In this document: one piece after another, positions 1 to 10,287 of the stretch
Layout of the letters: each line of letters begins with the position of its first letter
Position numbering within the stretch: position 1 is the stretch's first letter
Translations under genes and position numbers: made by a program
Notes under the pieces: model-generated
Told to the model about the DNA's origin: nothing
Databases searched by the model: none
The model's input: the letters and a program-made list of their open reading frames with translations, nothing else
From: Betaproteobacteria bacterium
GTDB taxonomy: Bacteria; Pseudomonadota; Gammaproteobacteria; Burkholderiales; Ferrovaceae
DNA: 64,000 bases
Reading direction: 5' to 3'
NCBI GenBank assembly: GCA_028866015.1
Contig: JAGWIW010000005.1
Coordinates: forward strand, 43,306-107,305

Positions 1-407
1 ATTTTGCACGCCTGGGAGAGCGGGAAACCCTCGATGCCAGCCCGCAGGTGGCTGACAACCCGCTGGCCTTCGGCACCGCCTTCCTGTTTGCCATCCTCTT
101 CATCGTCATGCTGCTGCTCACCCGGGTCGTGGCCCAGCACTTCGGCAGCAGCGGCGTAAAAACCCTGGCGTTCGGGGTCGGGTTTACGGACATCGATCCT
201 TTCGTCATGTCCCTGCTGAAGGGGGCTTACCCCACGTTGACGGCACCGCAGCTCTCCGGAGCCTTGCTGGTGGCTGCCGGCAGCAATGATTTCCTGAAGG
301 GTATTTATGCGCTGGTACTGGGCGGATGGCGAACCAACCGCTCCGTGGCCGGCGCTCTGTTCGTGCTGGGAGCGCTCACGCTCCTGTATGGCGTTTTCCT
401 GTTCTAG
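1..407 (+). CDS. DUF4010 / MgtC-family membrane protein, C-terminal part
   Basis: The reading frame is already open at base 3 and runs without a stop to TAG at 405-407, so the gene starts left of the window and only about 134 codons are visible. The fragment is strongly hydrophobic, with about three membrane segments. The conserved stretch FTDIDPFVMSLLKG is typical of the DUF4010 half of MgtC/SapB-like integral membrane proteins. The transported substrate and role of this family are not established. A GTG at 48 could serve as an internal start, but the open upstream frame makes a truncated gene unlikely. It converges on the sugar kinase gene, and the two stop codons share the palindrome CTAG. 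Confidence 0.72.
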   Translation, partial: FARLGERETLDASPQVADNPLAFGTAFLFAILFIVMLLLTRVVAQHFGSSGVKTLAFGVGFTDIDPFVMSLLKGAYPTLTAPQLSGALLVAAGSNDFLKGIYALVLGGWRTNRSVAGALFVLGALTLLYGVFLF

Positions 408-1336
408 GCAGGTTGCGCCAGCAGGGCTGCACCCAGCATGCCGGCCTGGTCCCGGGACGAGGATGGGCGTACGCGCACTTTGCCGCGCAGTGCGGGAATC
501 AGCGCGGCATCGAGCGCCGGCGTGAAGTGGGGCTCGAGCAGGGACCAGGAGCGCGACAGTCCTCCCCCCACCACCACGTCTCCCACATCGACGACTTTCA
601 GGACGTGGGACAAGCCCAGCGCCAGGCGCTGGGCTGCCTGGTGGAACGCTTCCTGCGCCGCAGGGTCGCCCTGTTGTGCGCGTCCTGCAATGACTTCTGC
701 TTCCAGGCGCAGCCCGCAGGACTGCTCGTAATGACCTGCTACACCGCGGGCAGAAGCGTACTGTTCGAGGCATCCCCGGTTGCCGCAACCACATGGCAGC
801 CCGTCCGGCACCACGAGGAGATGCCCCACCTCCATGGCCACGCCGTGCTCCCCCGCATAGGGCCGGCCCTGCAGCACCAGGCCACCCCCAACGCCGGTTC
901 CCAGCCCCAGATAGAGCAGCGCTTTTGAAGGCGTGGGCTGCAGGCAGTATTCCCCAAAGGCTGCCGCCAGCGCATCGTTTTCCAGCGTCACCGGCAAGCC
1001 AAATCGCTTTTCCAGGGGAGCTGCCAGATCCACGTTCCTGATCCCTGGCAGATTGGGTGAAAGAGACAGGATGCGGGTCGCGGGATCGATGAAGCCCGGA
1101 AAACCGATGCCCACGGCCCCTACTTCCGGCCGCTGCGCCAGCGCCGCGGCAATGGCCGATTCCAGCGACGCTTCAACGCGAGCCAGGGCCTCCTGCGCAG
1201 ACACCGCCTCACACAACGCAGAAAACCCGGACGGGTACCGCGACTGCCACAGCGGCTGGCCCGCCTGTTCGAACACGCCGCAGCGCAGGTTGGTTCCACC
1301 CACGTCGATGCCCAGGCGCAAAGACATGCCCTTCAT
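404..1336 (-). CDS. ROK-family sugar kinase, probably glucokinase
   Basis: This is a cytoplasmic ATP-dependent hexose kinase of the ROK family. The N-terminal phosphate-binding motif GIDVGGTNLRCGVF is present, and the catalytic Asp lies in ENDALAAAFGE. The ROK zinc site, GH followed by CGCGNRGCLEQ, lies around residues 175-190. The length of about 310 residues is normal. I chose the ATG at 1336 because it overlaps the stop of the upstream GH57 gene as ATGA; starts at 1345 or 1327 are also possible. As the last gene of a glgC-GH57-GH57 operon it would phosphorylate glucose released from glycogen and feed it to Pgi. Glucose specificity is inferred from context; N-acetylglucosamine or fructose kinases look similar. 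Confidence 0.85.
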   Translation of the reverse strand: MKGMSLRLGIDVGGTNLRCGVFEQAGQPLWQSRYPSGFSALCEAVSAQEALARVEASLESAIAAALAQRPEVGAVGIGFPGFIDPATRILSLSPNLPGIRNVDLAAPLEKRFGLPVTLENDALAAAFGEYCLQPTPSKALLYLGLGTGVGGGLVLQGRPYAGEHGVAMEVGHLLVVPDGLPCGCGNRGCLEQYASARGVAGHYEQSCGLRLEAEVIAGRAQQGDPAAQEAFHQAAQRLALGLSHVLKVVDVGDVVVGGGLSRSWSLLEPHFTPALDAALIPALRGKVRVRPSSSRDQAGMLGAALLAQPA

Positions 1337-3336
1337 CCCATCCAAAGGCGGATGACCAGCGGGGAGGCAAGTCGCTCGCAGGGCCAGCGCAGGTGCAGCG
1401 TCACGGCCTGCATGATTTTCTCGAATCCGGCTTCCGACTGGGAGACGCTGAAACAGGGGGCAGAGCGCCAGCGCCCGGGCTGGTTTGCGGACAGGCGCAG
1501 GGTACCGCCCAGCACCTCGTCCCTCAGCACGATTTCCGTCAGATCACTTTCCTGCGGTTGTCCAAAACCACCCAGAATCTCTCCCTGCATTTCAAAACGC
1601 CCGGCCGGACCGTCGCAGCTGGGCATCGCCAGATTCAGTTCGACTTCAAAGTCACCCGCCGGCAGTTCTGCAAATTCGTAAGTGACGTTCAGGTTTTCCC
1701 CATCCAGCCCAATGCGTTTGACCAGCCCCCCCCCTTCAACGGCCTTGAATTGGAGCGAAGGTCCGGCATCTGGAGCAGCTTGCCCTTCGTAACGCACAAC
1801 CCGCGACTCGTCGCCCAGCACGATGCGATCAATGAACAGGGAACGGGGGAAGGGATCGAACACCAGGTCCTCGGGGCCGATGACCTGCTTGAAGCTCACG
1901 CGATCGTGCGGATTGGAGATGCCTTCTCCTTCGTGAGCGGTTTCGCGGTTGAGGATCACCTTGTGATGGTAATGTTCCCGCTGGCGCATGAGGGTGTCGC
2001 CAAAATTGTGCCCCAGGCGGTAATGGTCCAGTTCCCGGATGTCGGCCCGACCGTCGCTGCAAACCACGGCCTGCAGCACACCGTTCTGCACGAAATATTC
2101 TGGATGTCCGTCCAGGTCGAGATCGACGCATTCGAATTCCGGACGGTGTGATGCCTTGTCCAGCATGCCTTCCAGTCGAATCAGGGCGGAGTAGACCGCA
2201 CGACGCAAATGCGGCAGATAAAGCCCGCCGAACAGGCCATGCCAGTAAGCGTCATTGGCCTGGGCTTCGTAAAGCGCATTGCGCATGTCGAGGGTACGGC
2301 GCGCGTCCGAAAGTGAGGAAAATCTTGCCGACAGGCTGAGCATGCGCTTGTGCATCCAGTTCGACTCGGGATAGCGGCTCAGGAAATTGCGCCAGATGCC
2401 GCCTCTCAGAAAGGGTTTGCCTTTGTCGTAGTGTCCGGTTTGGCGGGCCTCTTCCACCAGGCCGGCATAAATAGCCGACGCCTCGGCAGGCAGCGTCCAC
2501 TCGTTCATTTCGATGTAGGACGTGGTGGGCAGGTACACCACGCCACGCGTGCGGTAAGCGGCATGGTAATCGCTGTAGCGCTGCGGTCGAACCAGCGGGG
2601 AATCCAGAACCCGCTGCACGAACTCTTCAAGCCAGCCTCGGGTATAGACCCAATCATAGGTTTCAGGCCAGATTCCGAATTTTTCGATGTCGTCAAAATA
2701 CACGGCCGCACGACCTTCCCCCTCACCCGCCAGGGATTCCAGGTAGCGCACGGCGTCTATGGCGGGTGAAAAAGGCAGCCGGTAGCGCAACGCTTCCGAA
2801 ATGGGGAAGATATCCAGCCGACGGCCATCCTCTTCCGTGCTGAAGTAACCGGACAACTCGTCTTCGCGCTTGCCAGCGCAAAGAAAATGGTAATCGTCCA
2901 CGGTCACGTACCGGACGCCGCACGCAACCAGAGAGGGCACCACGCCGGAATCCCAGACCCGCTCGGTGAGCCACGCGCCACTCGGGCGCTGCCCGAAAAC
3001 CTGCTCGAAGCGGGCCGACATCAGGTTGACCTGGCCAATGCGATCACGCACGGGGATGGCGGCCAGCACGGGCTCCGTGTAGCCGGCACAGAACAGCTCC
3101 ACCTGCCCACGCGCCACCATGGTTTTCAGCAAGGCGATGTCATCCGGATAGCGTGTCAGCAAATCGTCCAGCAGCCACCCGCTGATGTGCAGGGAAAAAT
3201 GAAAATCGGGAAACCGTTCCAGCAATTGCAGGAATGGGCGATAGCAGCGCCAGTGGGCATCGTCCAGGACTTCCCGGAAATTACCCACGGGCTGGTGTGC
3301 ATGAACGCCGAACAGAAGGGATACCGGTTGGGGCAT
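1333..3336 (-). CDS. GH57 4-alpha-glucanotransferase
   Basis: This 667-residue cytoplasmic enzyme belongs to glycoside hydrolase family 57, of the Thermococcus litoralis 4-alpha-glucanotransferase type. It starts with VSLLFGVHAHQPVGNF, GH57 motif 1. The nucleophile motif GAWLTERVW places the catalytic Glu at residue 125. The acid/base motif YFDDIEKFG lies at 213-221. The C-terminal half resembles the DUF1925/DUF1926 beta-sandwich domains that follow the barrel in this type. It should transfer or hydrolyse alpha-1,4-glucan segments in glycogen turnover. The ATG lies 6 nt after the stop of the upstream GH57 gene, so the two are probably translated from one message starting at glgC. An alpha-amylase annotation would also be reasonable. 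Confidence 0.87.
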   Translation of the reverse strand: MPQPVSLLFGVHAHQPVGNFREVLDDAHWRCYRPFLQLLERFPDFHFSLHISGWLLDDLLTRYPDDIALLKTMVARGQVELFCAGYTEPVLAAIPVRDRIGQVNLMSARFEQVFGQRPSGAWLTERVWDSGVVPSLVACGVRYVTVDDYHFLCAGKREDELSGYFSTEEDGRRLDIFPISEALRYRLPFSPAIDAVRYLESLAGEGEGRAAVYFDDIEKFGIWPETYDWVYTRGWLEEFVQRVLDSPLVRPQRYSDYHAAYRTRGVVYLPTTSYIEMNEWTLPAEASAIYAGLVEEARQTGHYDKGKPFLRGGIWRNFLSRYPESNWMHKRMLSLSARFSSLSDARRTLDMRNALYEAQANDAYWHGLFGGLYLPHLRRAVYSALIRLEGMLDKASHRPEFECVDLDLDGHPEYFVQNGVLQAVVCSDGRADIRELDHYRLGHNFGDTLMRQREHYHHKVILNRETAHEGEGISNPHDRVSFKQVIGPEDLVFDPFPRSLFIDRIVLGDESRVVRYEGQAAPDAGPSLQFKAVEGGGLVKRIGLDGENLNVTYEFAELPAGDFEVELNLAMPSCDGPAGRFEMQGEILGGFGQPQESDLTEIVLRDEVLGGTLRLSANQPGRWRSAPCFSVSQSEAGFEKIMQAVTLHLRWPCERLASPLVIRLWMG

Positions 3337-3342
3337 GGGCAG

Positions 3343-5055
3343 TCACTCCGAGCCGCGCCGCATGGCGCCGCCTGCATCTGGGGCCTGGCTGCCGGCGCTG
3401 AGCGGCTGGTGAACCACGGCAGGCACAGGCAGTTTGAGCAAGTGATAAAGGTTGGCCAGGTTGAGTCGATAGAGGCGATCAAAAGCACGCACGCTGTCCG
3501 CCGCGTTGTAATCGCCAAACCACCAGAACCAGTCAGACCCTTCGCAGATGCTGAGCTGGCGTGTGGCCTGGGCATATTCCGTTTCGTTGAGTCGCCCCTG
3601 GGCGATTGCTTCGTCGTAACGCTGCTTTGCTTCCACCAGCAGGTCCCAGGCTGCGTTCTTGTCCGGGTTACCGATCCAGGTGCTGAAGGTGCCGTACACC
3701 CAGCTTCCCGCCACCAGCGTCTCCAGCGTGGCGGGCGTTTCCTGGCGTTGTTCGCCGCGCAAGGCAACCCCTGAAAACGTGTCTGGCACGATGAATGAGT
3801 GGCCGGCCAGCGCCTCGTAGAGGGCACCCAAAAAATAGTAACCGTTGTACGGGTAGTACTCCCAGGCGTTTTCGCCATCCAGAATGACGGTGACCACCGG
3901 ATCCGCATCAGCCCGGGTGCTTTGGTAGAGATGTTCCAGGTTCTGGATGAAATCGTTCACCGCATCACGGCTATGCCATTTGGCGTACTCGAAACCAATG
4001 CGGTCGGAAAGGGTGTCATCACGGAAAAAGCACAGCATGCCGCCATGGGTGGTTGCATAGCGGTAGGGCTGGTAGAGATATTCTGTGCGTTCCGGCAGTG
4101 GCAGGCCGTTGCGCGACAGGCTGTTGGCCAGCACGTTTTCTCCAGTGGCGATCCAGGTGCATCCATAGCCTGCCATCACGTCCAGTGCCGCGCCCGAAAC
4201 GCTGCCTTCTGCAGGCCAAAGGCCACGCGGCGGCTTTCCGAAAACATGCGCATGGTGCGAAATCCCCGAGGCCACCTGCGCTTCCGCCCGCTCCCTTCCG
4301 CCAGGATAGGCGGCTGACGCAGGCAGCGTGATGTCCGGCAACGCCTCGCGTGCCGAGGAGAAATCAATCATGAGGGGGAGGATGGGATGATGGTGCGGCG
4401 TGGCGGACAGTTCCACCTGGCCCCGCTCCTGCAATGCCCGGTATCGCGGCAGGATGCCTGCCACCAGCTCTCCGATGCAACGAAAAAGCGTCAGGCGGTC
4501 TTCTGCCGAGAAGCTGCTGCCCTGGGCCATGAGGCGCTGGATGAAGGCATCCGCCCTGCGCACGCTTTCGCCGATCCAGGCCAGGTGATACCACACCAGC
4601 AGGTCACACAGAAACTGTGAGGAAAGATATGCCGTCAACCCGGGGTCGTCGGCCTGCAGGTGGGTGTAGGTCTGGTACAGGCGCAGGTAAGCCGGAAAGG
4701 GCTCGATCATCTTGGAGTAATTGCAACGGAAGCAAGCAGCCATCGCCTCCTGCCGCAGCGCCTCATCCAGGTCATCGAGCGATTCGGCCTGGAGCAGTGC
4801 CAGCAGCGGATCGCGCACCGTACCGGTGGCAAATTGGCGGGTGTAGTCCTCCAGCTGGTCCACCAGGGAGGGCGCGAAGTTCACCACGCAGGCCAATCCG
4901 GGATTGTTCTCCAGGTGCCAGGCCATGTCGGTGTAGTCCTTGGTTGCGTGAAGATACGTCCAAGGCAGCTCAAATCGCCCATCAAGGGCATTCCGGTAGT
5001 CAGGCTGGTGCATATGCCAGCACAGCACCAGACGGAGTTTTCTCGTGGCTGTCAT
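3343..5055 (-). CDS. GH57 alpha-amylase / amylopullulanase-like protein
   Basis: This is a second, clearly different GH57 enzyme of 570 residues with no signal peptide, so it is probably cytoplasmic. The family motifs appear in order: WHMHQPDY near residues 13-20, ATPHHHPILPL at 218-228, GLWPAEGSVS with the expected nucleophile Glu283, and VILDGENAWEYY with the acid/base Asp393. This pattern matches the alpha-amylase/amylopullulanase branch of GH57 rather than the glucanotransferase branch of its neighbour. It lies between glgC and the glucanotransferase on the same strand, with short gaps, and probably trims or rearranges stored glucan. No good Shine-Dalgarno sequence precedes the chosen ATG, but the alignment with motif 1 supports it. 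Exact bond specificity cannot be read from the sequence. Confidence 0.85.
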   Translation of the reverse strand: MTATRKLRLVLCWHMHQPDYRNALDGRFELPWTYLHATKDYTDMAWHLENNPGLACVVNFAPSLVDQLEDYTRQFATGTVRDPLLALLQAESLDDLDEALRQEAMAACFRCNYSKMIEPFPAYLRLYQTYTHLQADDPGLTAYLSSQFLCDLLVWYHLAWIGESVRRADAFIQRLMAQGSSFSAEDRLTLFRCIGELVAGILPRYRALQERGQVELSATPHHHPILPLMIDFSSAREALPDITLPASAAYPGGRERAEAQVASGISHHAHVFGKPPRGLWPAEGSVSGAALDVMAGYGCTWIATGENVLANSLSRNGLPLPERTEYLYQPYRYATTHGGMLCFFRDDTLSDRIGFEYAKWHSRDAVNDFIQNLEHLYQSTRADADPVVTVILDGENAWEYYPYNGYYFLGALYEALAGHSFIVPDTFSGVALRGEQRQETPATLETLVAGSWVYGTFSTWIGNPDKNAAWDLLVEAKQRYDEAIAQGRLNETEYAQATRQLSICEGSDWFWWFGDYNAADSVRAFDRLYRLNLANLYHLLKLPVPAVVHQPLSAGSQAPDAGGAMRRGSE

Positions 5056-5072
5056 CGCGACTGAATAGGCGA

Positions 5073-6353
5073 TCAGGTGGGGTAGCGGCTTTGGTTGAGC
5101 ATGTCCGGTGTGATGAGGGTGACGCCCTTCTCCGACACATAAAAACGCTTGCGGTCTTCCTCCGGATTGAAGCCTACCTTCAGGCCACTGGGAATTACGC
5201 AGGCACGATCCACGATCACGCGCCGCAGCGCCACGTTTTCGCCGATACGCACGTTGGGCAGGATCACGCTGTCTTCCACCATGCTGCGCGCATTGACATG
5301 AACATCGAAAAAGAGGACGGAGCGCTTCACCTTGGCGCCGCTCACGATGTCACCGCCCGAAACCAGGGAATCAATGGCGCAACCGCGCCGATCGTCGTCA
5401 TCGAACACGAACTTGGCCGGGGGAAATTGCTCCTGATAGGTCCAGATGGGCCAGTTTTTGTCATAGAGATTGAGATCAGGCACCACCTTGGTCATTTCCA
5501 TGTTGGCTTCCCAGTAGGCATCGATGGTGCCCACGTCACGCCAATAGGGGGCAATGCCCGACGAACCCACGCAGCTTTCCTCGAAGCGGTGGGCATAGAC
5601 CCGGTGGCGCGGCACCAGCCAGGGAATGATGTCCTGTCCAAAGTCGTGCTTGGAGTCAGGGTCGCGCGCGTCGCGCGCGAGCTGCTCGTAGAGAAAATCC
5701 GTGCTGAAGACGTAAATGCCCATGCTGGCCAGGGCGTTGTTGGGTGAGTCCGGCAATGGCGTCGGACATTCGGGCTTTTCGTGGAAAGCCAGGATGCGGT
5801 TGGAATGGTCCACGGTCATGACGCCGAAGGAACGGGCTTCGGCAACCGGCACCGTCACGCAGGCGATGGTCATGTCGGCCTGGGCACCCACGTGCGCCGC
5901 CAGCATACGCCCGTAATCCATCTTGTAGATGTGATCCCCGGCCAGGATGATCACGTGCTCCGGGTCATGGGAGCGCAGGATGTCGATATTTTGAAACACG
6001 GCATCGGCCGTACCCTTATACCATTCCTCCTGCAGGCGCTGCTGGGCCGGCAGCAGCTCCACGAACTCGTTAAACTCGCCGCGCATGAAACTCCAGCCAT
6101 GCTGGATATGCTGGATCAGGCTGTGCGCCTTATACTGGGTGACGACACCAATGCGCCGGATGCCTGAATTGATGCAGTTGGAAAGGGGGAAATCGATGAT
6201 CCTGAATTTTCCACCGAACTGGAGTGCGGGTTTGGCCCGCCACTTGGTGAGATCCTGCAGGCGGGAGCCGCGGCCACCGGCCAGGATGAGCGCCATTGAA
6301 TTCTTGGTCAAGACGCTGATGAACCGATCTGATGCGACATCCCGGGGAAACAT
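5073..6353 (-). CDS. glgC: glucose-1-phosphate adenylyltransferase
   Basis: This enzyme makes ADP-glucose from ATP and glucose-1-phosphate, the committed step of bacterial glycogen synthesis. The nucleotidyltransferase signature [20 protein letters not shown] begins near residue 20. It is followed by [20 protein letters not shown], the usual allosteric and catalytic core, and by a C-terminal left-handed beta-helix with hexapeptide-like repeats ([18 protein letters not shown]). The length of 426 residues is typical. It is the first gene of the minus-strand glycogen operon and is divergent from glgB. A candidate promoter lies in the 103-base gap between them. Confidence 0.96.
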   Translation of the reverse strand: MFPRDVASDRFISVLTKNSMALILAGGRGSRLQDLTKWRAKPALQFGGKFRIIDFPLSNCINSGIRRIGVVTQYKAHSLIQHIQHGWSFMRGEFNEFVELLPAQQRLQEEWYKGTADAVFQNIDILRSHDPEHVIILAGDHIYKMDYGRMLAAHVGAQADMTIACVTVPVAEARSFGVMTVDHSNRILAFHEKPECPTPLPDSPNNALASMGIYVFSTDFLYEQLARDARDPDSKHDFGQDIIPWLVPRHRVYAHRFEESCVGSSGIAPYWRDVGTIDAYWEANMEMTKVVPDLNLYDKNWPIWTYQEQFPPAKFVFDDDDRRGCAIDSLVSGGDIVSGAKVKRSVLFFDVHVNARSMVEDSVILPNVRIGENVALRRVIVDRACVIPSGLKVGFNPEEDRKRFYVSEKGVTLITPDMLNQSRYPT

Positions 6354-6408
6354 TCCATGCTCCTAGATTGTGCGGTGTACGGCAGATGCAGCGTTCTTTT
6401 TTTTAGCC

Positions 6409-6436
6409 ATTATAATTGATTTCACCTCCCGGTCAC
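6409..6436. promoter_or_regulatory. bidirectional -10 element between glgC and glgB
   Basis: The gap between glgC and glgB contains ATTATAAT, which reads as a perfect TATAAT on both strands (6411-6416 plus, 6409-6414 minus). For the minus strand a GTGACC sits at 6431-6436 with a 16-base spacer, giving a plausible sigma-70 promoter for glgC. For glgB I see no convincing -35 at 16-18 bases. Because the two -10 boxes share bases, the two directions could not both be occupied by polymerase at once. This is a motif reading only. Confidence 0.45.
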
Positions 6437-6456
6437 GGCGACACCTCACTTTATCC

Positions 6457-8631
6457 ATGAAAAAATCTTCCGCCGATCCCCTCCTGCAAGCCGCACTGGA
6501 TGCGCGTCTTCATGATCCATTCACTTTTCTGGGACTGCACCCCAAAGGCCAGGGCTGGGAACTGCGCCTGCTGTTGCCCAGGGCTACGCGCGTGGAGGTG
6601 TTCACCGGACAGTGGGAGCCGGTGCCACGGCTGCATGATCAGGGATTTTTTGTATGGAATGGTTACAAGGCTCCCCCCCGTCCCGTCCGCCTGCGCTTTG
6701 AACAGGATGGCCAATCCATTGAAACCTGGGACGCCTACCAGTTCGGCCCCATCCTGAGTGACCACGACCTCTACCTGTTCAACGAAGGCCGTCTGCTGCA
6801 GAACTACCGCATGTTGGGCGCCCATCCGCTGAGCCATGAAGGCATCCAGGGGGTGCGCTTTGCCGTATGGGCTCCCAATGCCGAGCGCGTGAGCGTGGTG
6901 GGTGATTTCAACCACTGGGACGGCCGCCAGCACCCCATGCGCAGCCGCGGCTCAAGCGGCGTGTGGGAACTGTTCATACCCGGCATCCGCGCGGGCAACT
7001 TATATAAATTTGAAATACGCAACCGGCATCATGGCGGCATCATGGTCAAGACAGACCCTTTCGGATTCGCATTCGAAATGCGGCCCGGCACCGCCGCGAA
7101 AATCTGCGACCGCAGCCGCTATGAGTGGAATGACGGTGCGTGGATGGACGCGCGCGCCCGCAATGACTGGCTGCATGAGCCCATGAACGTGTACGAAGTT
7201 CACCTGGGTTCCTGGAAGCCGCTGCCGGGCAAGGCCTTCCCCAATTTCCGGGACATGGCCAAAGACCTGTTGCCTTACGTGCGCGACATGGGCTTCACGC
7301 ATCTGGAACTGCTGCCGGTGAGCGAACACCCCCTGGATGAGTCCTGGGGCTACCAGACCACCGGGTATTTCGGCGTCACAAGTCGTTACGGCTCGCCCGA
7401 CGATTTCCGGTATTTTATAGACCAGTGCCACCAGGCCGGCATCGGTGTCATCCTCGACTGGGTGCCCGGCCATTTTCCCAAGGATGATTTTGCACTCGCC
7501 CGCTTCGATGGCAGCGCCCTCTATGAACATGAAGACCCGCGACTGGGCGAACACCAGGACTGGGGCACCTACATTTTCAATTATGGCCGCAGCGAGGTGC
7601 GTGGATTCCTGCTGGGGAACGCCCACTTCTGGCTGTCGGAGTTCCATCTGGACGGCCTGCGCGTGGATGCCGTGGCTTCCATGCTCTACCTCGATTACTC
7701 CCGCAAGCCCGGTGAATGGCTGCCCAACGCCTACGGCGGGCGGGAAAACCTGGACGCGCTGGCTTTCCTGCGTGACGTGAACGTGATGGTTCATGAACAA
7801 TTTCCGGGAGCGCTGACCGTGGCTGAAGAATCCACGGCCTGGCCCATGGTGTCCCGTCCGGTCTACCTGGGCGGACTCGGGTTTTCCATGAAGTGGAACA
7901 TGGGCTGGATGAACGACACGCTGCGTTACTTTTCACGCGACCCCATTTTCCGCCGCCACCACCACCACGACCTCACTTTTGGCCAGCTCTACGCCTACAG
8001 CGAAAATTTCGTGCTGCCGTTTTCGCACGACGAAGTGGTGCACGGCAAGAAATCCCTGCTCGACAAGATGCCCGGGGACGTCTGGCAGCGCTTTGCCAAC
8101 CTGCGCCTGCTGTTGTGCTATCAACTGACCTATCCCGGCAAGAAGCTCAACTTCATGGGCAATGAATTTGGCCAGGGCGGCGAATGGCAGGTCAAATCAG
8201 GTCTCGACTGGAAGCTGCTGGAAACCCACTGGCATCAGGGCGTACAAAAGCTCTGCCGTGACCTCAATCACCTCTACCAGAACCGACCCGAACTGCACGA
8301 CCTGGACTTCGAGCCTGCCGGCTTTTCCTGGCTCGACTGCGATGATGCCGACCAATCCGTGCTCAGCTACCTGCGCATCGCACGGGACGGACGCAGGCTC
8401 CTGGTGGCGCTCAACCTCACGCCTGTACCGCGCCTGGATTACCGCCTGGGTCTGCCTGAAGCCGGCTGCTGGCGCGAACTCATCAACACGGATTCGACCT
8501 TTTACGGAGGGGGTGACCTCGGCAATGGCAGCATGCCGCTGTCCACTCGCCTCCAGCCCTGGAACGGCGCGCCCTGCTCCCTTTCATTGACCCTTCCGCC
8601 TCTTGCCGGCCTCATCCTGGAGTCCTGCTGA
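6457..8631 (+). CDS. glgB: 1,4-alpha-glucan branching enzyme, GH13
   Basis: GlgB cuts alpha-1,4-glucan and re-joins the piece as an alpha-1,6 branch. The translated 724 residues have an N-terminal branching-enzyme domain, a CBM48-like domain with [13 protein letters not shown], and a GH13 barrel. Catalytic residues fall where the family has them: Asp404 in DGLRVDA, Glu457 in VAEEST and Asp525 in SHDEVVHG, each one residue away from E. coli numbering. The start at 6457 (MKKSSADP) fits that numbering; the longer frame from 6370 would add 29 residues that look non-coding and run through the promoter region. It heads the plus-strand operon glgB-pgi-glgA. Confidence 0.96.
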   Translation: MKKSSADPLLQAALDARLHDPFTFLGLHPKGQGWELRLLLPRATRVEVFTGQWEPVPRLHDQGFFVWNGYKAPPRPVRLRFEQDGQSIETWDAYQFGPILSDHDLYLFNEGRLLQNYRMLGAHPLSHEGIQGVRFAVWAPNAERVSVVGDFNHWDGRQHPMRSRGSSGVWELFIPGIRAGNLYKFEIRNRHHGGIMVKTDPFGFAFEMRPGTAAKICDRSRYEWNDGAWMDARARNDWLHEPMNVYEVHLGSWKPLPGKAFPNFRDMAKDLLPYVRDMGFTHLELLPVSEHPLDESWGYQTTGYFGVTSRYGSPDDFRYFIDQCHQAGIGVILDWVPGHFPKDDFALARFDGSALYEHEDPRLGEHQDWGTYIFNYGRSEVRGFLLGNAHFWLSEFHLDGLRVDAVASMLYLDYSRKPGEWLPNAYGGRENLDALAFLRDVNVMVHEQFPGALTVAEESTAWPMVSRPVYLGGLGFSMKWNMGWMNDTLRYFSRDPIFRRHHHHDLTFGQLYAYSENFVLPFSHDEVVHGKKSLLDKMPGDVWQRFANLRLLLCYQLTYPGKKLNFMGNEFGQGGEWQVKSGLDWKLLETHWHQGVQKLCRDLNHLYQNRPELHDLDFEPAGFSWLDCDDADQSVLSYLRIARDGRRLLVALNLTPVPRLDYRLGLPEAGCWRELINTDSTFYGGGDLGNGSMPLSTRLQPWNGAPCSLSLTLPPLAGLILESC

Positions 8632-8632
8632 C

Positions 8633-10279
8633 ATGTCCGATCTCACCCGAACCACCGCCTGGGCCGCCTTGCAACAGCACCAGCATGCCATCGCCCCGCT
8701 GCACCTGCGGGATCTGTTCGCCCGTGACCCCGGCCGCTTCGAACGGTTTTCGCTGCAAGCGGGGCCCCTGTTCCTGGACTACTCCAAGAACCGCATCACC
8801 GATGAAACCCTGACCCTGTTGCTTGCCCTGGCACGGGAATCGCAGCTGCCGGAATGGATCGAGCGCCTTTTCCGCGGCGATCGCGTAAACGGCACCGAGC
8901 GCCGCGCCGCCTTGCACACGGCCCTGCGTCACCGTGACCATTCGCCCGTACTGCTGGACGGGACAGATGTCATGCCGGACGTGCGGCGCGTGCTGGATCA
9001 AATGCGACGTTTTTCCGAGTCCGTGCGCAGCGGCGAGTGGCGCGGCTACACCGGGCAACCCATCACGGACGTGGTCAACATCGGCATCGGCGGCTCCGAC
9101 CTGGGCCCGGCCATGGTGGTGAGCGCGCTCGATGCCGATTGCGGCCCGCTCCGGCTGCATTTCGTGTCGAATGTGGATGGTGCGGACCTGTCCCTCACCT
9201 TGCGCAGGCTCAACCCTGCACAAACCCTGTTCGTGATCGCCTCGAAAACTTTCACCACCCAGGAAACACTGCTCAACGCCCGCTCGGCGCGCGACTGGTT
9301 TCTGGCACAAGCGGGCAACCCGTCCCACGTGGCCCGCCATTTCGTCGCCGTGTCCACCCACCGGGATGAAGTGGTGCGTTTCGGCATCGACCCGGCCCAC
9401 ATGTTCGAATTCTGGGATTGGGTGGGTGGGCGCTATTCCCTGTGGTCTGCCATTGGCCTGCCGATCGCGCTCGCCATCGGCATGGACCGGTTTGACGCCC
9501 TGCTCACCGGCGCCAATGAAATGGACGAGCACTTCCGCCACAGCCCCCTGGCGCGCAACATGCCGGTGCTGCTGGGCCTGCTGGGCGTGTGGTACACCAA
9601 TTTCTTTGGCGCCCAGACCCATGCCATCCTGCCTTATGACCAGGGCATGCACCGCTTTGTCAGCCACATCCAGCAAGTGGTCATGGAAAGCAGCGGCAAA
9701 AACGTCACGCGCGATGGCCGTCCCGTGTCCTGCGCCACCGGCAGCGTGGTGTGGGGAGGACCCGGAACCAACGGCCAGCATGCCTACTTCCAGTTGCTGC
9801 ACCAGGGCACGCCGCTCATCCCGGCCGACTTTCTGGCACCCATCGAATCGCGCACGCCCCTGGGTGAACATCACCGCGTGCTGCTGTCCAATTTCCTGGC
9901 GCAGCCCGAAGCCCTCATGCGCGGCAAGACTGCCCAGGAGGTCCGTGTCGAACTGGAACGCGCCGGCCTCAAGGGGGACGACATCGAACGACTGCTGCCG
10001 CACCGCTGCTTTTCCGGAAACCGTCCCAGCAATACCCTGCTTTTCCAGAAGCTGGATGCCCGAACCCTGGGTGCACTGATCGCCCTTTATGAGCACAAGA
10101 CGTTCGTGCAGAGCGTAGTGTGGGATATCAACGCCTTCGACCAGTGGGGTGTGGAACTGGGCAAGCAACTGGCGCGCGACCTGCTTTCAGAACTGTCTGG
10201 CATGCCGGCACGCGCACCCCACGACGCCTCCACCAGCGGGCTCCTGGACCATGTGCGCAAACGCCTGCCCTCTGCCTGA
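8633..10279 (+). CDS. pgi: glucose-6-phosphate isomerase
   Basis: Pgi interconverts glucose-6-phosphate and fructose-6-phosphate, linking glycogen metabolism with glycolysis and gluconeogenesis. The 548-residue product shows the signature [16 protein letters not shown] and the active-site region [12 protein letters not shown]. The C-terminal catalytic Lys lies in the region around [18 protein letters not shown]. The ATG follows the glgB TGA by a single base, implying translational coupling; the frame is open further upstream inside glgB, but that start is not supported. Its place between glgB and glgA suits a role in moving hexose phosphate into ADP-glucose synthesis. Confidence 0.97.
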   Translation: MSDLTRTTAWAALQQHQHAIAPLHLRDLFARDPGRFERFSLQAGPLFLDYSKNRITDETLTLLLALARESQLPEWIERLFRGDRVNGTERRAALHTALRHRDHSPVLLDGTDVMPDVRRVLDQMRRFSESVRSGEWRGYTGQPITDVVNIGIGGSDLGPAMVVSALDADCGPLRLHFVSNVDGADLSLTLRRLNPAQTLFVIASKTFTTQETLLNARSARDWFLAQAGNPSHVARHFVAVSTHRDEVVRFGIDPAHMFEFWDWVGGRYSLWSAIGLPIALAIGMDRFDALLTGANEMDEHFRHSPLARNMPVLLGLLGVWYTNFFGAQTHAILPYDQGMHRFVSHIQQVVMESSGKNVTRDGRPVSCATGSVVWGGPGTNGQHAYFQLLHQGTPLIPADFLAPIESRTPLGEHHRVLLSNFLAQPEALMRGKTAQEVRVELERAGLKGDDIERLLPHRCFSGNRPSNTLLFQKLDARTLGALIALYEHKTFVQSVVWDINAFDQWGVELGKQLARDLLSELSGMPARAPHDASTSGLLDHVRKRLPSA

Positions 10280-10287
10280 GCGTTCCC

